Assembly (NCBI RefSeq): GCF_900155935.1
Contig: NZ_FTLW01000002.1
Coordinates: 124,001 to 188,000 of the forward strand
DNA: 64,000 bases
Origin: Solilutibacter tolerans
GTDB lineage: Bacteria; Pseudomonadota; Gammaproteobacteria; Xanthomonadales; Xanthomonadaceae
Reading direction: 5' to 3'
Every line of letters begins with the position of its first letter. Within the stretch, counting starts at the first letter, position 1. This document shows positions 9,838 through 18,631 of the stretch, one piece after another. The position numbers were made by a program, and so were the translations under genes. The notes under the pieces were generated by a model, which saw nothing but the letters and a program-made list of their open reading frames with translations, had not been told where the DNA came from and made no database searches.

Positions 9838-10562
9838 GGGCGTCGGCGTTGTCGCAAGGTGAGCAGAATGGCGATGATCAGCACGGCTGCCGCCAGTGCA
9901 AACCATTGCACGGCGTAACCGAGATGCCGTTCCGGTGGCAGGGTGTTCGGCAGCACGTCCAGGTCGCGCGCATGGCCGAGGGGCATATCCGGGTCCAGGC
10001 GCAGCACGCGCGGTGCAATGCGGGCCACGCCACTCCGGGTCGCTATTGTCGCCGGGTCGAGGGCGATCACCAAATGCTGGCCATCCGGGGTCTGGCTCTC
10101 CGCGCCTGCCAACAGCCCGCTCGACGGTGGTGGCAACAGCAAGCCTTTGATGGCGATGGTGGCCGCTGGCGCAGAACCGACCACTGGCATCTGGCGCGCC
10201 GCGCCAACCGGCATCCAGCCCATTTCGACCAGCAGCGGCATCCCATTGCCCAGAGGCTTGAACAGGCGGAACACCCGCACGCCCGGTCGACCATCGCGCT
10301 GCTGGTTGTCCACAAGCCAAGCAGGCTGCTGCAGGAACCGGCCCTCGCCTGCGGCCCAATCGTAGGTTTGCTTGCGCGTGTCGTCGCTGGCGATGGCCAG
10401 CGGCTGCGGCGTGCGCTCTCGCAATACCGTGGCGACCGAGGCCAGCATCGTTTCCTTCTGGTGCATGCGTCGCAACTGCCATGTACCCAAGGCGCAGCCT
10501 ATCGCCATCAAGACAATCGCTATGGTCCAGCCAATCACCGGGGTGGCGGCATGCCGATTCAT
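9834..10562 (-). CDS. SURF1 family cytochrome oxidase assembly protein
   Basis: Chaperone-like assembly factor for heme insertion into oxidase subunit I. The protein is 242 residues from ATG 10562; an in-frame ATG nine codons upstream is possible. It has the two-helix architecture of the family: a helix at about residues 9-29 (GWTIAIVLMAIGCALGTWQL, where GxWQL is the SURF1 signature) and one at the C-terminus (about 220-238). A periplasmic loop with VRVFRLFKPL and the family GWMP motif lies between. It overlaps the next gene by ATGA. Confidence 0.92.
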   Translation of the reverse strand: MNRHAATPVIGWTIAIVLMAIGCALGTWQLRRMHQKETMLASVATVLRERTPQPLAIASDDTRKQTYDWAAGEGRFLQQPAWLVDNQQRDGRPGVRVFRLFKPLGNGMPLLVEMGWMPVGAARQMPVVGSAPAATIAIKGLLLPPPSSGLLAGAESQTPDGQHLVIALDPATIATRSGVARIAPRVLRLDPDMPLGHARDLDVLPNTLPPERHLGYAVQWFALAAAVLIIAILLTLRQRRRP

Positions 10563-10609
10563 CGCAGCGCTCCGCTCATCGGGACGCAAACCGGAGTAAA
10601 GTGCCGTGC

Positions 10610-10840
10610 ATGATTAGTCCCGAACTCAAAACCCTGCTCATCGTCGCCTTCCTGATTGCCATCGTCTGGAACCTGGGCGCCGGTCTCTATTACATGTTGA
10701 CCGACAAGGGCGAGTCCAAGCGCACGGTCAATGCGCTGACCAAGCGCATCGCCATCTCGGTGGTCCTGATCCTGCTGTTGGTGCTGTCGATCAAGATGGG
10801 CTGGATCGTGCCGCATGGCGTGGGTAGTAATCCCGGTTAG
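10610..10840 (+). CDS. Twin transmembrane protein (DUF2909-like)
   Basis: 76-residue protein with two membrane helices (about residues 8-30 and 47-63) joined by a short charged loop (TDKGESKRTVNALTKR). Small twin-TM proteins of this kind are found beside SURF1 in oxidase clusters of Pseudomonas and Xanthomonas. It is transcribed opposite to all other oxidase genes here, divergent from SURF1 and convergent with ctaE. Function unknown; assembly or regulatory role is inferred from position only. Confidence 0.8.
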   Translation: MISPELKTLLIVAFLIAIVWNLGAGLYYMLTDKGESKRTVNALTKRIAISVVLILLLVLSIKMGWIVPHGVGSNPG

Positions 10841-10863
10841 TCAATCAAACATCGCAAAGACAA

Positions 10864-10888
10864 AAGAGGCCGGCATTGCCGGCCTCTT
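10864..10888 (-). terminator. Terminator between ctaE and the twin-TM gene
   Basis: A perfect 11-base inverted repeat (10864-10874 and 10878-10888) with a three-base loop. Read on the minus strand it is followed by TTTTGTCTTTG, a good U-tract, so it probably ends the ctaC-ctaE operon about 30 bases after the ctaE stop. It may also slow transcription coming from the plus-strand gene. Confidence 0.85.
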
Positions 10889-10918
10889 GCATGTCGGGAC
10901 CGGGCTATGCCGCCGCGA

Positions 10919-11806
10919 TCAGAGCACGTAGACGAACAAGAACAGGCCCAGCCAGACCACGTCGACGAAGTGCCAGTACCAGGCCACGGCTTCGAAACCG
11001 AAGTGATCCTTGGCGGTGAAGTGACCCTTCAGACAACGTAGCCAGATGATGATCAGCATCAGCGTGCCGAGCGTCACGTGCAGGCCATGGAAGCCGGTGA
11101 GCATGTAGAAGGTCGAGCCATAAATGCCCGAGCCCAGGGTCAGGTTGAGGCCGCCCCAAGCGTGGATGTATTCCTCCGCCTGGAAGAACAGGAAGACGCA
11201 GCCCAAGAGGATGGTAAGGCCCAAGAACAGCAGCAAGGTGCCGCGCTTGCCGTCTTTCAGTGCGTGGTGGGCGATGGTGATGGTCACGCCCGACGTCAAA
11301 AGGATCAACGTATTGAGCAGCGGCAGGCCCCAGGCGCCCACGGTCTGGAAGTAGCCGCCGATGGTGGCCGGGCCATTGCTCGGCCAACCGGCCGAATAGC
11401 CCTGCCACAACAGCGCGTTGGTCATCGCGCCATCGCCTTCACCGTTGAGCCACGGCAACGCGAACGTGCGGGTGTAGAACAGCGCGCCAAAGAAGGCGGC
11501 GAAGAACATCACCTCGGAGAAAATGAACCACACCATGCCCATGCGGAAGGAGTTGTCGACCTGCTTGTTGTAGTAGCCACGCAGCGACTCGGTGATGACA
11601 TCGGCAAACCACTTGAAGATGATCGCGGACAGGAACGCCACGCCGAGCAGGAACACGGTCTTGCCCCAGCTCACTTCGTTCAGCCAGGTGGCGAAACCGA
11701 CCATGGTGATGAACAGCGCGACCGAGGCCCAGATCGGCCAACGGCTTTGGGCCGGAACGTAATACACGTTCGGATTGCGGTGTTCGCTAGCGTGGGCTTG
11801 TGCCAT
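10919..11806 (-). CDS. ctaE: Cytochrome c oxidase subunit III
   Basis: Third core subunit of the aa3-type terminal oxidase, 295 residues with seven membrane helices. Family motifs include WFADVITES near residue 65, FIFSEVMFFAAFFGALFY near residue 95 and FHGLHVTLG near residue 235. The C-terminal WYWHFVDVVWLGLF motif is complete. ATG 11806. It follows ctaG by 24 bases and is the last gene of the structural operon before a strong hairpin terminator. Confidence 0.97.
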   Translation of the reverse strand: MAQAHASEHRNPNVYYVPAQSRWPIWASVALFITMVGFATWLNEVSWGKTVFLLGVAFLSAIIFKWFADVITESLRGYYNKQVDNSFRMGMVWFIFSEVMFFAAFFGALFYTRTFALPWLNGEGDGAMTNALLWQGYSAGWPSNGPATIGGYFQTVGAWGLPLLNTLILLTSGVTITIAHHALKDGKRGTLLLFLGLTILLGCVFLFFQAEEYIHAWGGLNLTLGSGIYGSTFYMLTGFHGLHVTLGTLMLIIIWLRCLKGHFTAKDHFGFEAVAWYWHFVDVVWLGLFLFVYVL

Positions 11807-11830
11807 GTCGTTCTCTCTTGCGTCGTTCGG

Positions 11831-12394
11831 TCAGGGCGCGGCAGCGTTTGCCTGGGCCGTGAGGGTGTCATTGCGGAAGAAGGCGTAGGACAAGGTCAGT
11901 GTCTTCACATCGGCCGGCAGTGCCGGATCGACGATGAAGCGCACTGGCATGTCACGCGATTCGCCCGCTTCGAGCTTCTGCGCGGTGAAGCAGAAGCATT
12001 CGGTTTTGTTGAAGTACTTGGAACCACGTGCTGGCGCCACCGACGGCACCGCGCTACCCACGATGACACGTTTACTGGTGTTCTTCGCGTAATAGGTGGT
12101 TTCGTATTGCTTGCCCGGCTGCACCTGCATGCTGAGCTGGTGTGGCTTGAATTCCCACGGCAGAGCGGAGTTAACGCCCCCGTCGAATTGCACGGTGACC
12201 CAACGCTCCTTGCCTGGCGCGATGGTAGCGGCCTGGGCATCGGACGCCGTTTGCGCCAGACGGATGCCGAACACCTTCTCGCAGGCGATGCGATACAGCG
12301 GCACCAACGCGAAACTGAAGGCGAACGCGCCCAGGGCCACTAAGATCATCTTGGCGAAGCCGCGATGCTTGCGCGGGGCAGGCACGTCGGTCAC
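11831..12394 (-). CDS. ctaG: Cytochrome c oxidase assembly protein CtaG/Cox11
   Basis: Delivers copper to the CuB site of subunit I. The protein is 187 residues starting at GTG 12394, which overlaps the TGA of the small gene before it. There is a single N-terminal membrane anchor (about residues 15-35), then a periplasmic immunoglobulin-like domain. The copper-binding CFCF motif (KTECFCF) is intact at about residue 130. The C-terminus carries the family strand LTLSYAFF. Confidence 0.95.
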   Translation of the reverse strand: MTDVPAPRKHRGFAKMILVALGAFAFSFALVPLYRIACEKVFGIRLAQTASDAQAATIAPGKERWVTVQFDGGVNSALPWEFKPHQLSMQVQPGKQYETTYYAKNTSKRVIVGSAVPSVAPARGSKYFNKTECFCFTAQKLEAGESRDMPVRFIVDPALPADVKTLTLSYAFFRNDTLTAQANAAAP

Positions 12395-12537
12395 GAGTTC
12401 AACACCCCGGACAGGATGAAGGCCGCATAGATCCCGACCGCGATCAACGCGACGATCAAGGCCGTACTACGCGCAGCACGACGTCGCGCTTCAAGCGTGC
12501 GGCTGTCGTTGGCGTCGTGGTCGGTCATCGCCGTCAT
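12391..12537 (-). CDS. Small single-pass membrane protein in the oxidase operon
   Basis: A 48-residue reading frame between ctaD and ctaG. A second ATG at 12528 would give 45 residues. A charged N-terminus (TDHDANDSRTLEARRRAARS) leads into one membrane helix (TALIVALIAVGIYAAFILSGV) and a short tail. Four bases separate its upper start from the ctaD stop, and its TGA overlaps the ctaG GTG start. Similar tiny proteins sit at this spot in related oxidase operons. The role is unknown, probably oxidase assembly. Confidence 0.75.
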   Translation of the reverse strand: MTAMTDHDANDSRTLEARRRAARSTALIVALIAVGIYAAFILSGVLNS

Positions 12538-12541
12538 GTAC

Positions 12542-14176
12542 TCAGTGCGCGTCGTCGTCGTGAGCGAGATCGCCCGGCTTGATCACCGGCGGCAGCTCAA
12601 AGGTGTGGTGCGGCGCCGGCGACGGCACGGTCCACTCCAGGCCACGCGCGCCCTCCCAGGAACGAGCCGCAGCCTTGTCACCGGTCTTGAGCGAGCGCCA
12701 CAGGATCCACGCCATCATGAACGGCGTCACAAACATGCCGAACGCACCGATCGAGCTGACCAGGTTCCAGTCCGCGAACACGACGTTGTAATCCGGGATA
12801 CGACGCGGCATACCGGCCAGGCCCAGGAAGTGCTGCGGGAAGAACAGCAGGTTGACGAAGACCATCGTCCACCAGAAGTGGAAGCCCGCCCACCACTGGC
12901 TGTACATGCGGCCAGTCCACTTCGGCCACCAGTAATAGACGGCGCCGATGATCGAGAACAGGGCGCCGGTCACCAGCACGTAGTGGAAGTGCGCGACCAC
13001 GAAGTAGGTGTCGTGGTACTGGAAGTCGGCAGGCACGATCGCCAGCATCAGGCCGGAGAAGCCGCCGATGGTGAACAGGAAGACGAAGCCGATCGCCCAC
13101 AACATCGGGGCCTCGAACGTCATCGAGCCTTTCCACATCGTGCTGACCCAATTGAACACCTTCACGCCGGTCGGCACCGAGATCAGCATCGTCGCGAACA
13201 TGAAGTAGATCTCGCCGCCCAGCGGCATGCCCACGGTGAACATGTGGTGGGCCCAGACGATGAACGACAGGAAGGCGATCGCGGCGGTCGCGTACACCAT
13301 GGCCTGGTAGCCGAACAGCGGCTTGCGGCTGAAGGTCGGGATCACTTCACTGACCACGCCGAAGGCCGGCAGGATCATGATGTAGACCTCGGGGTGACCG
13401 AAGAACCAGAAGATGTGCTGGTACATCACCGGGTCGCCGCCGCCGGCTGCATTGAAGAAGCTGGTGGCGAAGAACTTGTCGGTCAGCAGCATCGTGACCG
13501 CACCGGCGAGCACCGGCATGACGGCGATCAGCAGGAAGGCGGTGATCAGCCAGGTCCAGCAGAAGATCGGCATCTTCAAGAGGTCAACGCCCGGCGCACG
13601 CATGTTGAGCACGGTGGCGATGATGTTGATCGCGCCCATGATCGAGCTGATGCCCATCATGTGGATGGCGAAGATGGTGAAGGAGAAGCCCGCGCCCGCC
13701 TGCAGCGACAGCGGCGGATACAGCGTCCAACCACCGGCCGGGCCGCCGCCGGGCAGGAACAGCGTGAGCAGCAGCAGGGTGAAGGCGAACGGCATGATCC
13801 AGAAGGACCAGTTGTTCATGCGCGGCATCGCCATGTCCGGCGCGCCGATCTGCAGCGGGATCATCCAGTTGGCGAGGCCGACGAAGGCCGGCATGACGCC
13901 ACCGAAGATCATCACCAGCGCATGCATGGTGGTCATCTGGTTGAAGAACTCGGGGCTGACATGCTGCAGGCCCGGGGTGGCCAACTCGGTGCGGATGATG
14001 ACGCTCATCGCTGCGCCGATGATGAACATCACGAAGGAGAACACCAGATACAGCGTGCCGATGTCCTTGTGGTTGGTCGAGAAGAACCAACGCTCCACGA
14101 AACTCTGCTTGTGACCGTGGTGGTCGTCGTGGTGGTCGTCGTGGTGATCGGCGGCGGTGGGATGCGTAGCGGACAT
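12542..14176 (-). CDS. ctaD: Cytochrome c oxidase subunit I
   Basis: Catalytic subunit with heme a and the heme a3-CuB centre, 544 residues and twelve membrane helices. The active-site motif HPEVYIMILPAFG (about residue 240-255, with the cross-linked His-Tyr) is present. So are the CuB histidines in VWAHHMFTVGM and the heme ligands in VAHFHYVL. The N-terminal cytoplasmic tail is unusual: residues 10-22 are nearly all His and Asp (DHHDDHHDDHHGH), encoded by a 12-base tandem repeat. Confidence 0.98.
   Translation of the reverse strand: MSATHPTAADHHDDHHDDHHGHKQSFVERWFFSTNHKDIGTLYLVFSFVMFIIGAAMSVIIRTELATPGLQHVSPEFFNQMTTMHALVMIFGGVMPAFVGLANWMIPLQIGAPDMAMPRMNNWSFWIMPFAFTLLLLTLFLPGGGPAGGWTLYPPLSLQAGAGFSFTIFAIHMMGISSIMGAINIIATVLNMRAPGVDLLKMPIFCWTWLITAFLLIAVMPVLAGAVTMLLTDKFFATSFFNAAGGGDPVMYQHIFWFFGHPEVYIMILPAFGVVSEVIPTFSRKPLFGYQAMVYATAAIAFLSFIVWAHHMFTVGMPLGGEIYFMFATMLISVPTGVKVFNWVSTMWKGSMTFEAPMLWAIGFVFLFTIGGFSGLMLAIVPADFQYHDTYFVVAHFHYVLVTGALFSIIGAVYYWWPKWTGRMYSQWWAGFHFWWTMVFVNLLFFPQHFLGLAGMPRRIPDYNVVFADWNLVSSIGAFGMFVTPFMMAWILWRSLKTGDKAAARSWEGARGLEWTVPSPAPHHTFELPPVIKPGDLAHDDDAH
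14117..14152. repeat. 12-base tandem repeat coding the His/Asp tail of CtaD
   Basis: Two exact copies of GTGGTGGTCGTC (14117-14128 and 14129-14140) are followed by a diverged third copy (14141-14152). On the coding (minus) strand they specify repeated Asp-Asp-His-His units near the start of oxidase subunit I. Repeats of this kind can change copy number by slippage without breaking the frame. Confidence 0.8.
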
Positions 14177-14217
14177 GCGCTGGACCTCTAATGCTTTGTT
14201 ACGAATCGCCGGGCGAA

Positions 14218-15141
14218 TCAGCCCGCCGAAGCGGGAGCGGCGGCAGGAACGGCGGCGGTCGCCGGTGCGGTTTCTTCAGCCGGGGTTTCGGCGGGGGCGA
14301 CCGGGGCGGCTTCGGCCGGCGCGGCGGCGGCTTTTTGCTCGGCCAACCACGCGGCGTACTCGGCCTTCGGCACGGCCTTCACCACAATCGGCATGAAGCC
14401 ATGGTCCTTGCCACACAGCTCAGCGCACTGGCCGCGGTAGATGCCCGGCTTCTCGATCTGCGTCCAGGCCTCGTTGATGATCCCGGGGATGGCGTCCTGC
14501 TTCCAGCCCAATGCCGGCACCCACCACGCGTGGATCACGTCGTCGGCGGTGATCACGAAGCGGATCTTGGTGTCCGTGGGCAGCACCAGCACGTTGTCGA
14601 CATCCAGCAGGTAATGCGGATGGTTGGCATCGCGCGCGTCCTGCTTGGTCTGGCGGATCTCGTCGCTACGGCGGTCCATGCGGCTGGTGAAGGACACGTC
14701 TTCACCCAGGTATTCGTACATCCACATCCACTGATAGCCGGTGACCTTGACGGTCATCTCGGCGTTGCGGGTGTCGTACATCTTGATCAGGTTCTTTGTG
14801 GCCGGGAAGGCCAGCACGATCAGGATGACCACCGGCACGACCGTCCAAATGATCTCAGCAGTGGTGTTGTGGCTGAACTGCGCGGCCACGGCGCCCTTGG
14901 AGCGGCGGAACTTGAAGATGGCGTAGGCCATCGCTCCGAACACGATCACGCCGATCACGACGCAGATCCAAAGCACCCACATATGCGCCGAGTAGGCGGC
15001 ATGCGATGTCGGGGTGACGCCGCGTCCCATGTTGAGCTGCCAGCGATGAGGGTCAGCGGATTGCGCCCATGCCACCAGGGGCAGGCACGCCAGCAGCGTC
15101 CCGATTGCCATCGCCTTGACGGCGCGTGCGAATTGCACCAT
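14218..15141 (-). CDS. ctaC: Cytochrome c oxidase subunit II
   Basis: Carries the CuA centre that receives electrons from cytochrome c. The protein has 307 residues from ATG 15141, which gives a signal peptide (AIGTLLACLPLVAWAQ). Two membrane helices follow (about residues 48-68 and 90-110), then a periplasmic cupredoxin domain with the CuA motif GQCAELCGKDHGFMP near residue 235. After the domain comes an unusual tail of about 45 residues made almost only of Ala, Pro and Glu. First gene of the ctaC-D-small-G-E operon. Confidence 0.96.
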   Translation of the reverse strand: MVQFARAVKAMAIGTLLACLPLVAWAQSADPHRWQLNMGRGVTPTSHAAYSAHMWVLWICVVIGVIVFGAMAYAIFKFRRSKGAVAAQFSHNTTAEIIWTVVPVVILIVLAFPATKNLIKMYDTRNAEMTVKVTGYQWMWMYEYLGEDVSFTSRMDRRSDEIRQTKQDARDANHPHYLLDVDNVLVLPTDTKIRFVITADDVIHAWWVPALGWKQDAIPGIINEAWTQIEKPGIYRGQCAELCGKDHGFMPIVVKAVPKAEYAAWLAEQKAAAAPAEAAPVAPAETPAEETAPATAAVPAAAPASAG

Positions 15142-15197
15142 GTCTGAAGGATCCCAATGCGTGCGAGCCGCATGAGGCGGCATCGCGTGACAAAACA

Positions 15198-15212
15198 CCG
15201 GCACGATGCCGG
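15198..15212 (-). promoter_or_regulatory. Leader hairpin upstream of ctaC
   Basis: Perfect six-base arms CCGGCA / TGCCGG with a three-base loop lie about 57 bases before the ctaC start. On the minus strand they are followed by TGTTTTG. This resembles a weak intrinsic terminator in the operon leader. A second inverted repeat (15236-15250) lies just upstream. Attenuation is a guess; it may also be a chance GC-rich hairpin. Confidence 0.35.
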
Positions 15213-15299
15213 CTCAATCCCGGAAATGGTAGCGGGCGCAGCCCCTGCGCGGCAAGCATGCCGGACTTTCGGCACCCATATTCGTGCCTCACGGCGACA

Positions 15300-15305
15300 T
15301 ATAAT
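15300..15305 (+). promoter_or_regulatory. Putative -10 box of putA
   Basis: An exact TATAAT, 36 bases before the GTG start of putA. No good -35 box is seen at the usual spacing. Transcription would begin near 15312, leaving a leader of about 30 bases. It lies in the 200-base gap shared with the divergent ctaC operon. Confidence 0.5.
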
Positions 15306-15341
15306 CGGCGGTTCTCCCTCGCCCCATCGAGCCTCCCGCCC

Positions 15342-18300
15342 GTGAGCGCCCCTTTGCTCTCCCAAGTGCCCCCACCCCCCCACTCCCCTTTGCGCGCGGC
15401 GATTACACGCGCCTGGGTGCTGTATGAGGCCGCCCATGTCCAGGATTTGCTGGCCCAGGCTCGCCAATCGGAGGCCGATCGCGCCGCCGTACGCGCCACG
15501 GCCGCCGACCTGGTGCGCCGGGTGCGCGCCCGCGCCAGCGATGCGAGCCTGGTCGAGTCCTTCATGCGCCAATACGACCTGGGCAGCGAAGAAGGCGTGT
15601 TGATGATGTGCGTGGCCGAGGCCCTGCTCCGCATCCCGGACCAGGACACCGCCGATGCGCTGATCCGCGACAAATTGGGTGATGCCAACTGGCGTCGCCA
15701 CCTGGGCCAGAGCGATTCGCTGCTGGTGAATGCCTCGACCTGGGGGCTTTTGCTGACCGGCAAGCTGGTCAACCTGTCGGATGACACCCAGCGCGACGCC
15801 GTCGGCGCGTTTGGCCGGTTGGTCGGCAAGCTGGGCGAACCCGTCATCCGCGGCGCCACGCGCCAGGCGATGAAGATCATGGGCCACCAGTTCGTGATGG
15901 GGCGGACCATCGGCGAGGCGCTGGATCGCTCGAAGAAGGGTGCGAACGCCGCGTATCGCTATTCCTTCGACATGCTGGGCGAAGGCGCGCTGACCATGAA
16001 GGACGCCGCCCGCTATCTGGAAGCGTATCGACAAGCCATCCATGCGATCGGCGCCACCGGCCCGTTCGACGATGTGTTCGCCGCCCCCAGCATCTCGGTG
16101 AAGTTGTCTGCCTTGCACCCGCGTTACGAGCACGCCAAGCGCGAACGCGTGCTGGCCGAGCTCGGCCCTGGCCTGTTGGAACTCTCGCAACTGGCGAAGC
16201 GCTATGGCATCGGCCTGACCATCGATGCCGAAGAAACCGAGCGGCTGGAGCTCTCGCTCGACTTGATTTTCGATGTGTTGGCCGATGATTCGCTACGCGA
16301 CTGGAACGGCTTCGGCATCGTCGTGCAGGCGTATCAAAAGCGCGCACCGTTCGTCATCGACTATATCGCGGCCAAGGCACGTGAACTGGGCCGCCGCATC
16401 CCGGTTCGCCTGGTGAAAGGCGCGTATTGGGATGCCGAAGTGAAGCGTGCGCAGATGGACGGCCAACCCGGCTATCCGCTGTTCTCGCGCAAGCCCAATA
16501 CCGATGTCAGCTACCAGGCCAATGCGCGCCGCTTGCTGCAGAACATCGATGCGATCTACCCGATGTTCGCGACGCACAACGCGCAAACCATCGCCGCGAT
16601 TCACCAGATGGCGAAGACCGCATTCGGTGGTGCGCGCGAAGGCAACGGCTTCCGCTACGAATTCCAGAAGCTGCACGGCATGGGCGATGACCTCTACGCC
16701 GAAGTGATTCCGGCCGACCGCCTGGACGTGCCCTGCCGCGTGTACGCGCCGGTCGGCAGTCACGAGGACCTGCTGCCCTACCTCGTGCGTCGCTTGCTGG
16801 AGAACGGCGCCAATTCCAGCTTCGTCAACCGCATTACCGACGAAGCCATTCCGGTCGATGACCTGGTCCGCGACCCGATCGAGGTCGTCGCCGCCTTCGA
16901 GCAGATCCCGCATCCCCGCATCCCGCTGCCGGTCGACCTCTACCGCAGCCAGCATCAGCCACGAGACAATTCCATGGGCATCAACATCGCCAACGACGAC
17001 GCGCTACGCCAACTGGCCGCCGAGATCAACAACGCCGGTAGCGGCAGCTGGACGGCTTCGTCGCTGGTGCCCGGCGCGAACGTGACAGGCGAGCGCATCG
17101 CCGTGACCAACCCGGCTGATCGCCGCGAAGTGGTTGGCCATTGGCAGCCAGCTGACGCCGCCATCGTCGAGCGCGCGATGGAGAACGCGCTGGCCGCGCA
17201 ATCATCGTGGGATGCGACGCCCGTGGATGCGCGCGCCGCGATGCTGGAGAAAGCCGCCGACCTCATGGAAGCACGCATCGCGCCGTTGATGGCGATGTGC
17301 ACCAAGGAAGCCGGCAAGACCATTCCCGACGGCATCGCCGAAGTGCGCGAGGCCGTGGACTTCCTGCGCTATTACGCGATCGAAGCGCGCAAGGCGTTCA
17401 CCGTCGAAGCCCTGCCCGGCCCGACCGGCGAATCCAACACGCTGCAGCTCTCCGGCCGCGGCGTGTTCGTCTGCATCAGCCCGTGGAACTTCCCGCTGGC
17501 GATCTTCACCGGCCAGATCGCGGCGGCGTTGGCCGCCGGCAATACGGTGATCGCGAAACCTGCAGAGCAAACCAATCTGATTGGCTACGCCGCAGTGAAA
17601 TTGATGCACGAAGCCGGCATTCCGGCGGACGTGCTGCAGTTCGTGCCGGGCGATGGCGCGACGGTCGGCGCAGCATTGACGCGCGATGCGCGCGTGGCCG
17701 GCGTGTGCTTCACCGGCTCCACCGAAACCGCGCGCATGATCAACCGCGCGTTGGCGGCGCGCGACACCGGCATGATCGCGACGCTAATCGCCGAAACCGG
17801 CGGCCAGAACGCGATGATCGCTGACAGCTCATCGCTGCCGGAACAAGTGGTGAAGGATGCACTGGGTTCCGCGTTCACCTCGGCCGGCCAGCGCTGTTCC
17901 GCGGCGCGCGTGTTGATGGTGCAGGACGATATCGCAGACAAGGTGATCGGCATGCTGGCCGGCGCGATGGCCGAGCTGAAAGTCGGCAATCCGGGGGAGC
18001 TGTCCACCGACGTCGGCCCGGTGATCGATGCCGACGCCAAGGCGCAGCTGGACCAGCACGCCGAGCGCATGCAGCGCGAGGCCAAGCCGATCGCTGCTGC
18101 CAAGCTGTCGGACGAAGCCGCGCACGGCACCTTCGTCGCGCCGATGGCGTGGGAGTTGCAATCGATCAACCAGTTGACCCGCGAGAACTTCGGTCCGGCG
18201 CTGCATGTGGTGCGCTGGAAGGCGGATGAACTCGATCAGGTCGTCGATGCGATCAATGCCACCGGTTTCGGCTTGACGCTCGGCATCCACTCGCGCATCG

Positions 18301-18533
18301 ATGAAACCGTGGACCGCATCGTGCAACGCGCGAAGGTCGGCAACATCTACGTCAACCGCAACCAGATCGGCGCAGTGGTCGGTGTGCAGCCTTTCGGCGG
18401 CCAGGGCATGAGCGGTACCGGACCGAAGGCCGGCGGCCCGCACTACCTGCCGCGCTTCGCGACCGAGAAGACGGTGACCGTCAACACGACGGCGGCGGGC
18501 GGCAACGCGAGCTTGCTGACGTTAGGCGAGTGA
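15342..18533 (+). CDS. putA: Bifunctional proline dehydrogenase / L-glutamate gamma-semialdehyde dehydrogenase
   Basis: Converts proline to glutamate in two channelled steps (FAD, then NAD). The protein is 1063 residues from GTG 15342; the upstream extension has no family match. The proline dehydrogenase barrel spans about residues 90-500 (SVKLSALHPRYE, RLVKGAYWD, FATHNAQT). The aldehyde dehydrogenase spans about 560-1040, with Glu in AETGGQNA (about 819) and catalytic Cys in GQRCSA (about 850). The N-terminal ribbon-helix-helix repressor domain of E. coli PutA is absent, so this is the short, non-DNA-binding form. Confidence 0.96.
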   Translation: MSAPLLSQVPPPPHSPLRAAITRAWVLYEAAHVQDLLAQARQSEADRAAVRATAADLVRRVRARASDASLVESFMRQYDLGSEEGVLMMCVAEALLRIPDQDTADALIRDKLGDANWRRHLGQSDSLLVNASTWGLLLTGKLVNLSDDTQRDAVGAFGRLVGKLGEPVIRGATRQAMKIMGHQFVMGRTIGEALDRSKKGANAAYRYSFDMLGEGALTMKDAARYLEAYRQAIHAIGATGPFDDVFAAPSISVKLSALHPRYEHAKRERVLAELGPGLLELSQLAKRYGIGLTIDAEETERLELSLDLIFDVLADDSLRDWNGFGIVVQAYQKRAPFVIDYIAAKARELGRRIPVRLVKGAYWDAEVKRAQMDGQPGYPLFSRKPNTDVSYQANARRLLQNIDAIYPMFATHNAQTIAAIHQMAKTAFGGAREGNGFRYEFQKLHGMGDDLYAEVIPADRLDVPCRVYAPVGSHEDLLPYLVRRLLENGANSSFVNRITDEAIPVDDLVRDPIEVVAAFEQIPHPRIPLPVDLYRSQHQPRDNSMGINIANDDALRQLAAEINNAGSGSWTASSLVPGANVTGERIAVTNPADRREVVGHWQPADAAIVERAMENALAAQSSWDATPVDARAAMLEKAADLMEARIAPLMAMCTKEAGKTIPDGIAEVREAVDFLRYYAIEARKAFTVEALPGPTGESNTLQLSGRGVFVCISPWNFPLAIFTGQIAAALAAGNTVIAKPAEQTNLIGYAAVKLMHEAGIPADVLQFVPGDGATVGAALTRDARVAGVCFTGSTETARMINRALAARDTGMIATLIAETGGQNAMIADSSSLPEQVVKDALGSAFTSAGQRCSAARVLMVQDDIADKVIGMLAGAMAELKVGNPGELSTDVGPVIDADAKAQLDQHAERMQREAKPIAAAKLSDEAAHGTFVAPMAWELQSINQLTRENFGPALHVVRWKADELDQVVDAINATGFGLTLGIHSRIDETVDRIVQRAKVGNIYVNRNQIGAVVGVQPFGGQGMSGTGPKAGGPHYLPRFATEKTVTVNTTAAGGNASLLTLGE

Positions 18534-18580
18534 TAAGACGGGCGCGCACTGCGTCGCGCCATCGAAGCCACATCCACCCC

Positions 18581-18614
18581 AAAGGAAAACCCCGCCGAAG
18601 CGGGGTTTTCCTTT
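18581..18614. terminator. Bidirectional terminator between putA and the FadL-type gene
   Basis: A perfect 15-base inverted repeat (arms 18581-18595 and 18600-18614) closes on a CGAA loop. T-runs occur on both strands (GGGGTTTTCCTTTTT on plus, GGGGTTTTCCTTT on minus). It lies 48 bases after the putA stop and 18 bases after the convergent porin stop. Confidence 0.92.
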
Positions 18615-18631
18615 TTGCATCCTGACCGAGA

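Noticed and set aside
11078-12343. 421-residue plus-strand frame opposite ctaE and ctaG
   Set aside because: Spans two certain genes and the gap between them on the other strand; no domain features.
12497-14191. 564-residue plus-strand frame opposite ctaD
   Set aside because: Shadow of a highly conserved GC-rich gene; composition is His/Arg/Asp/Gln-rich and low in hydrophobic order.
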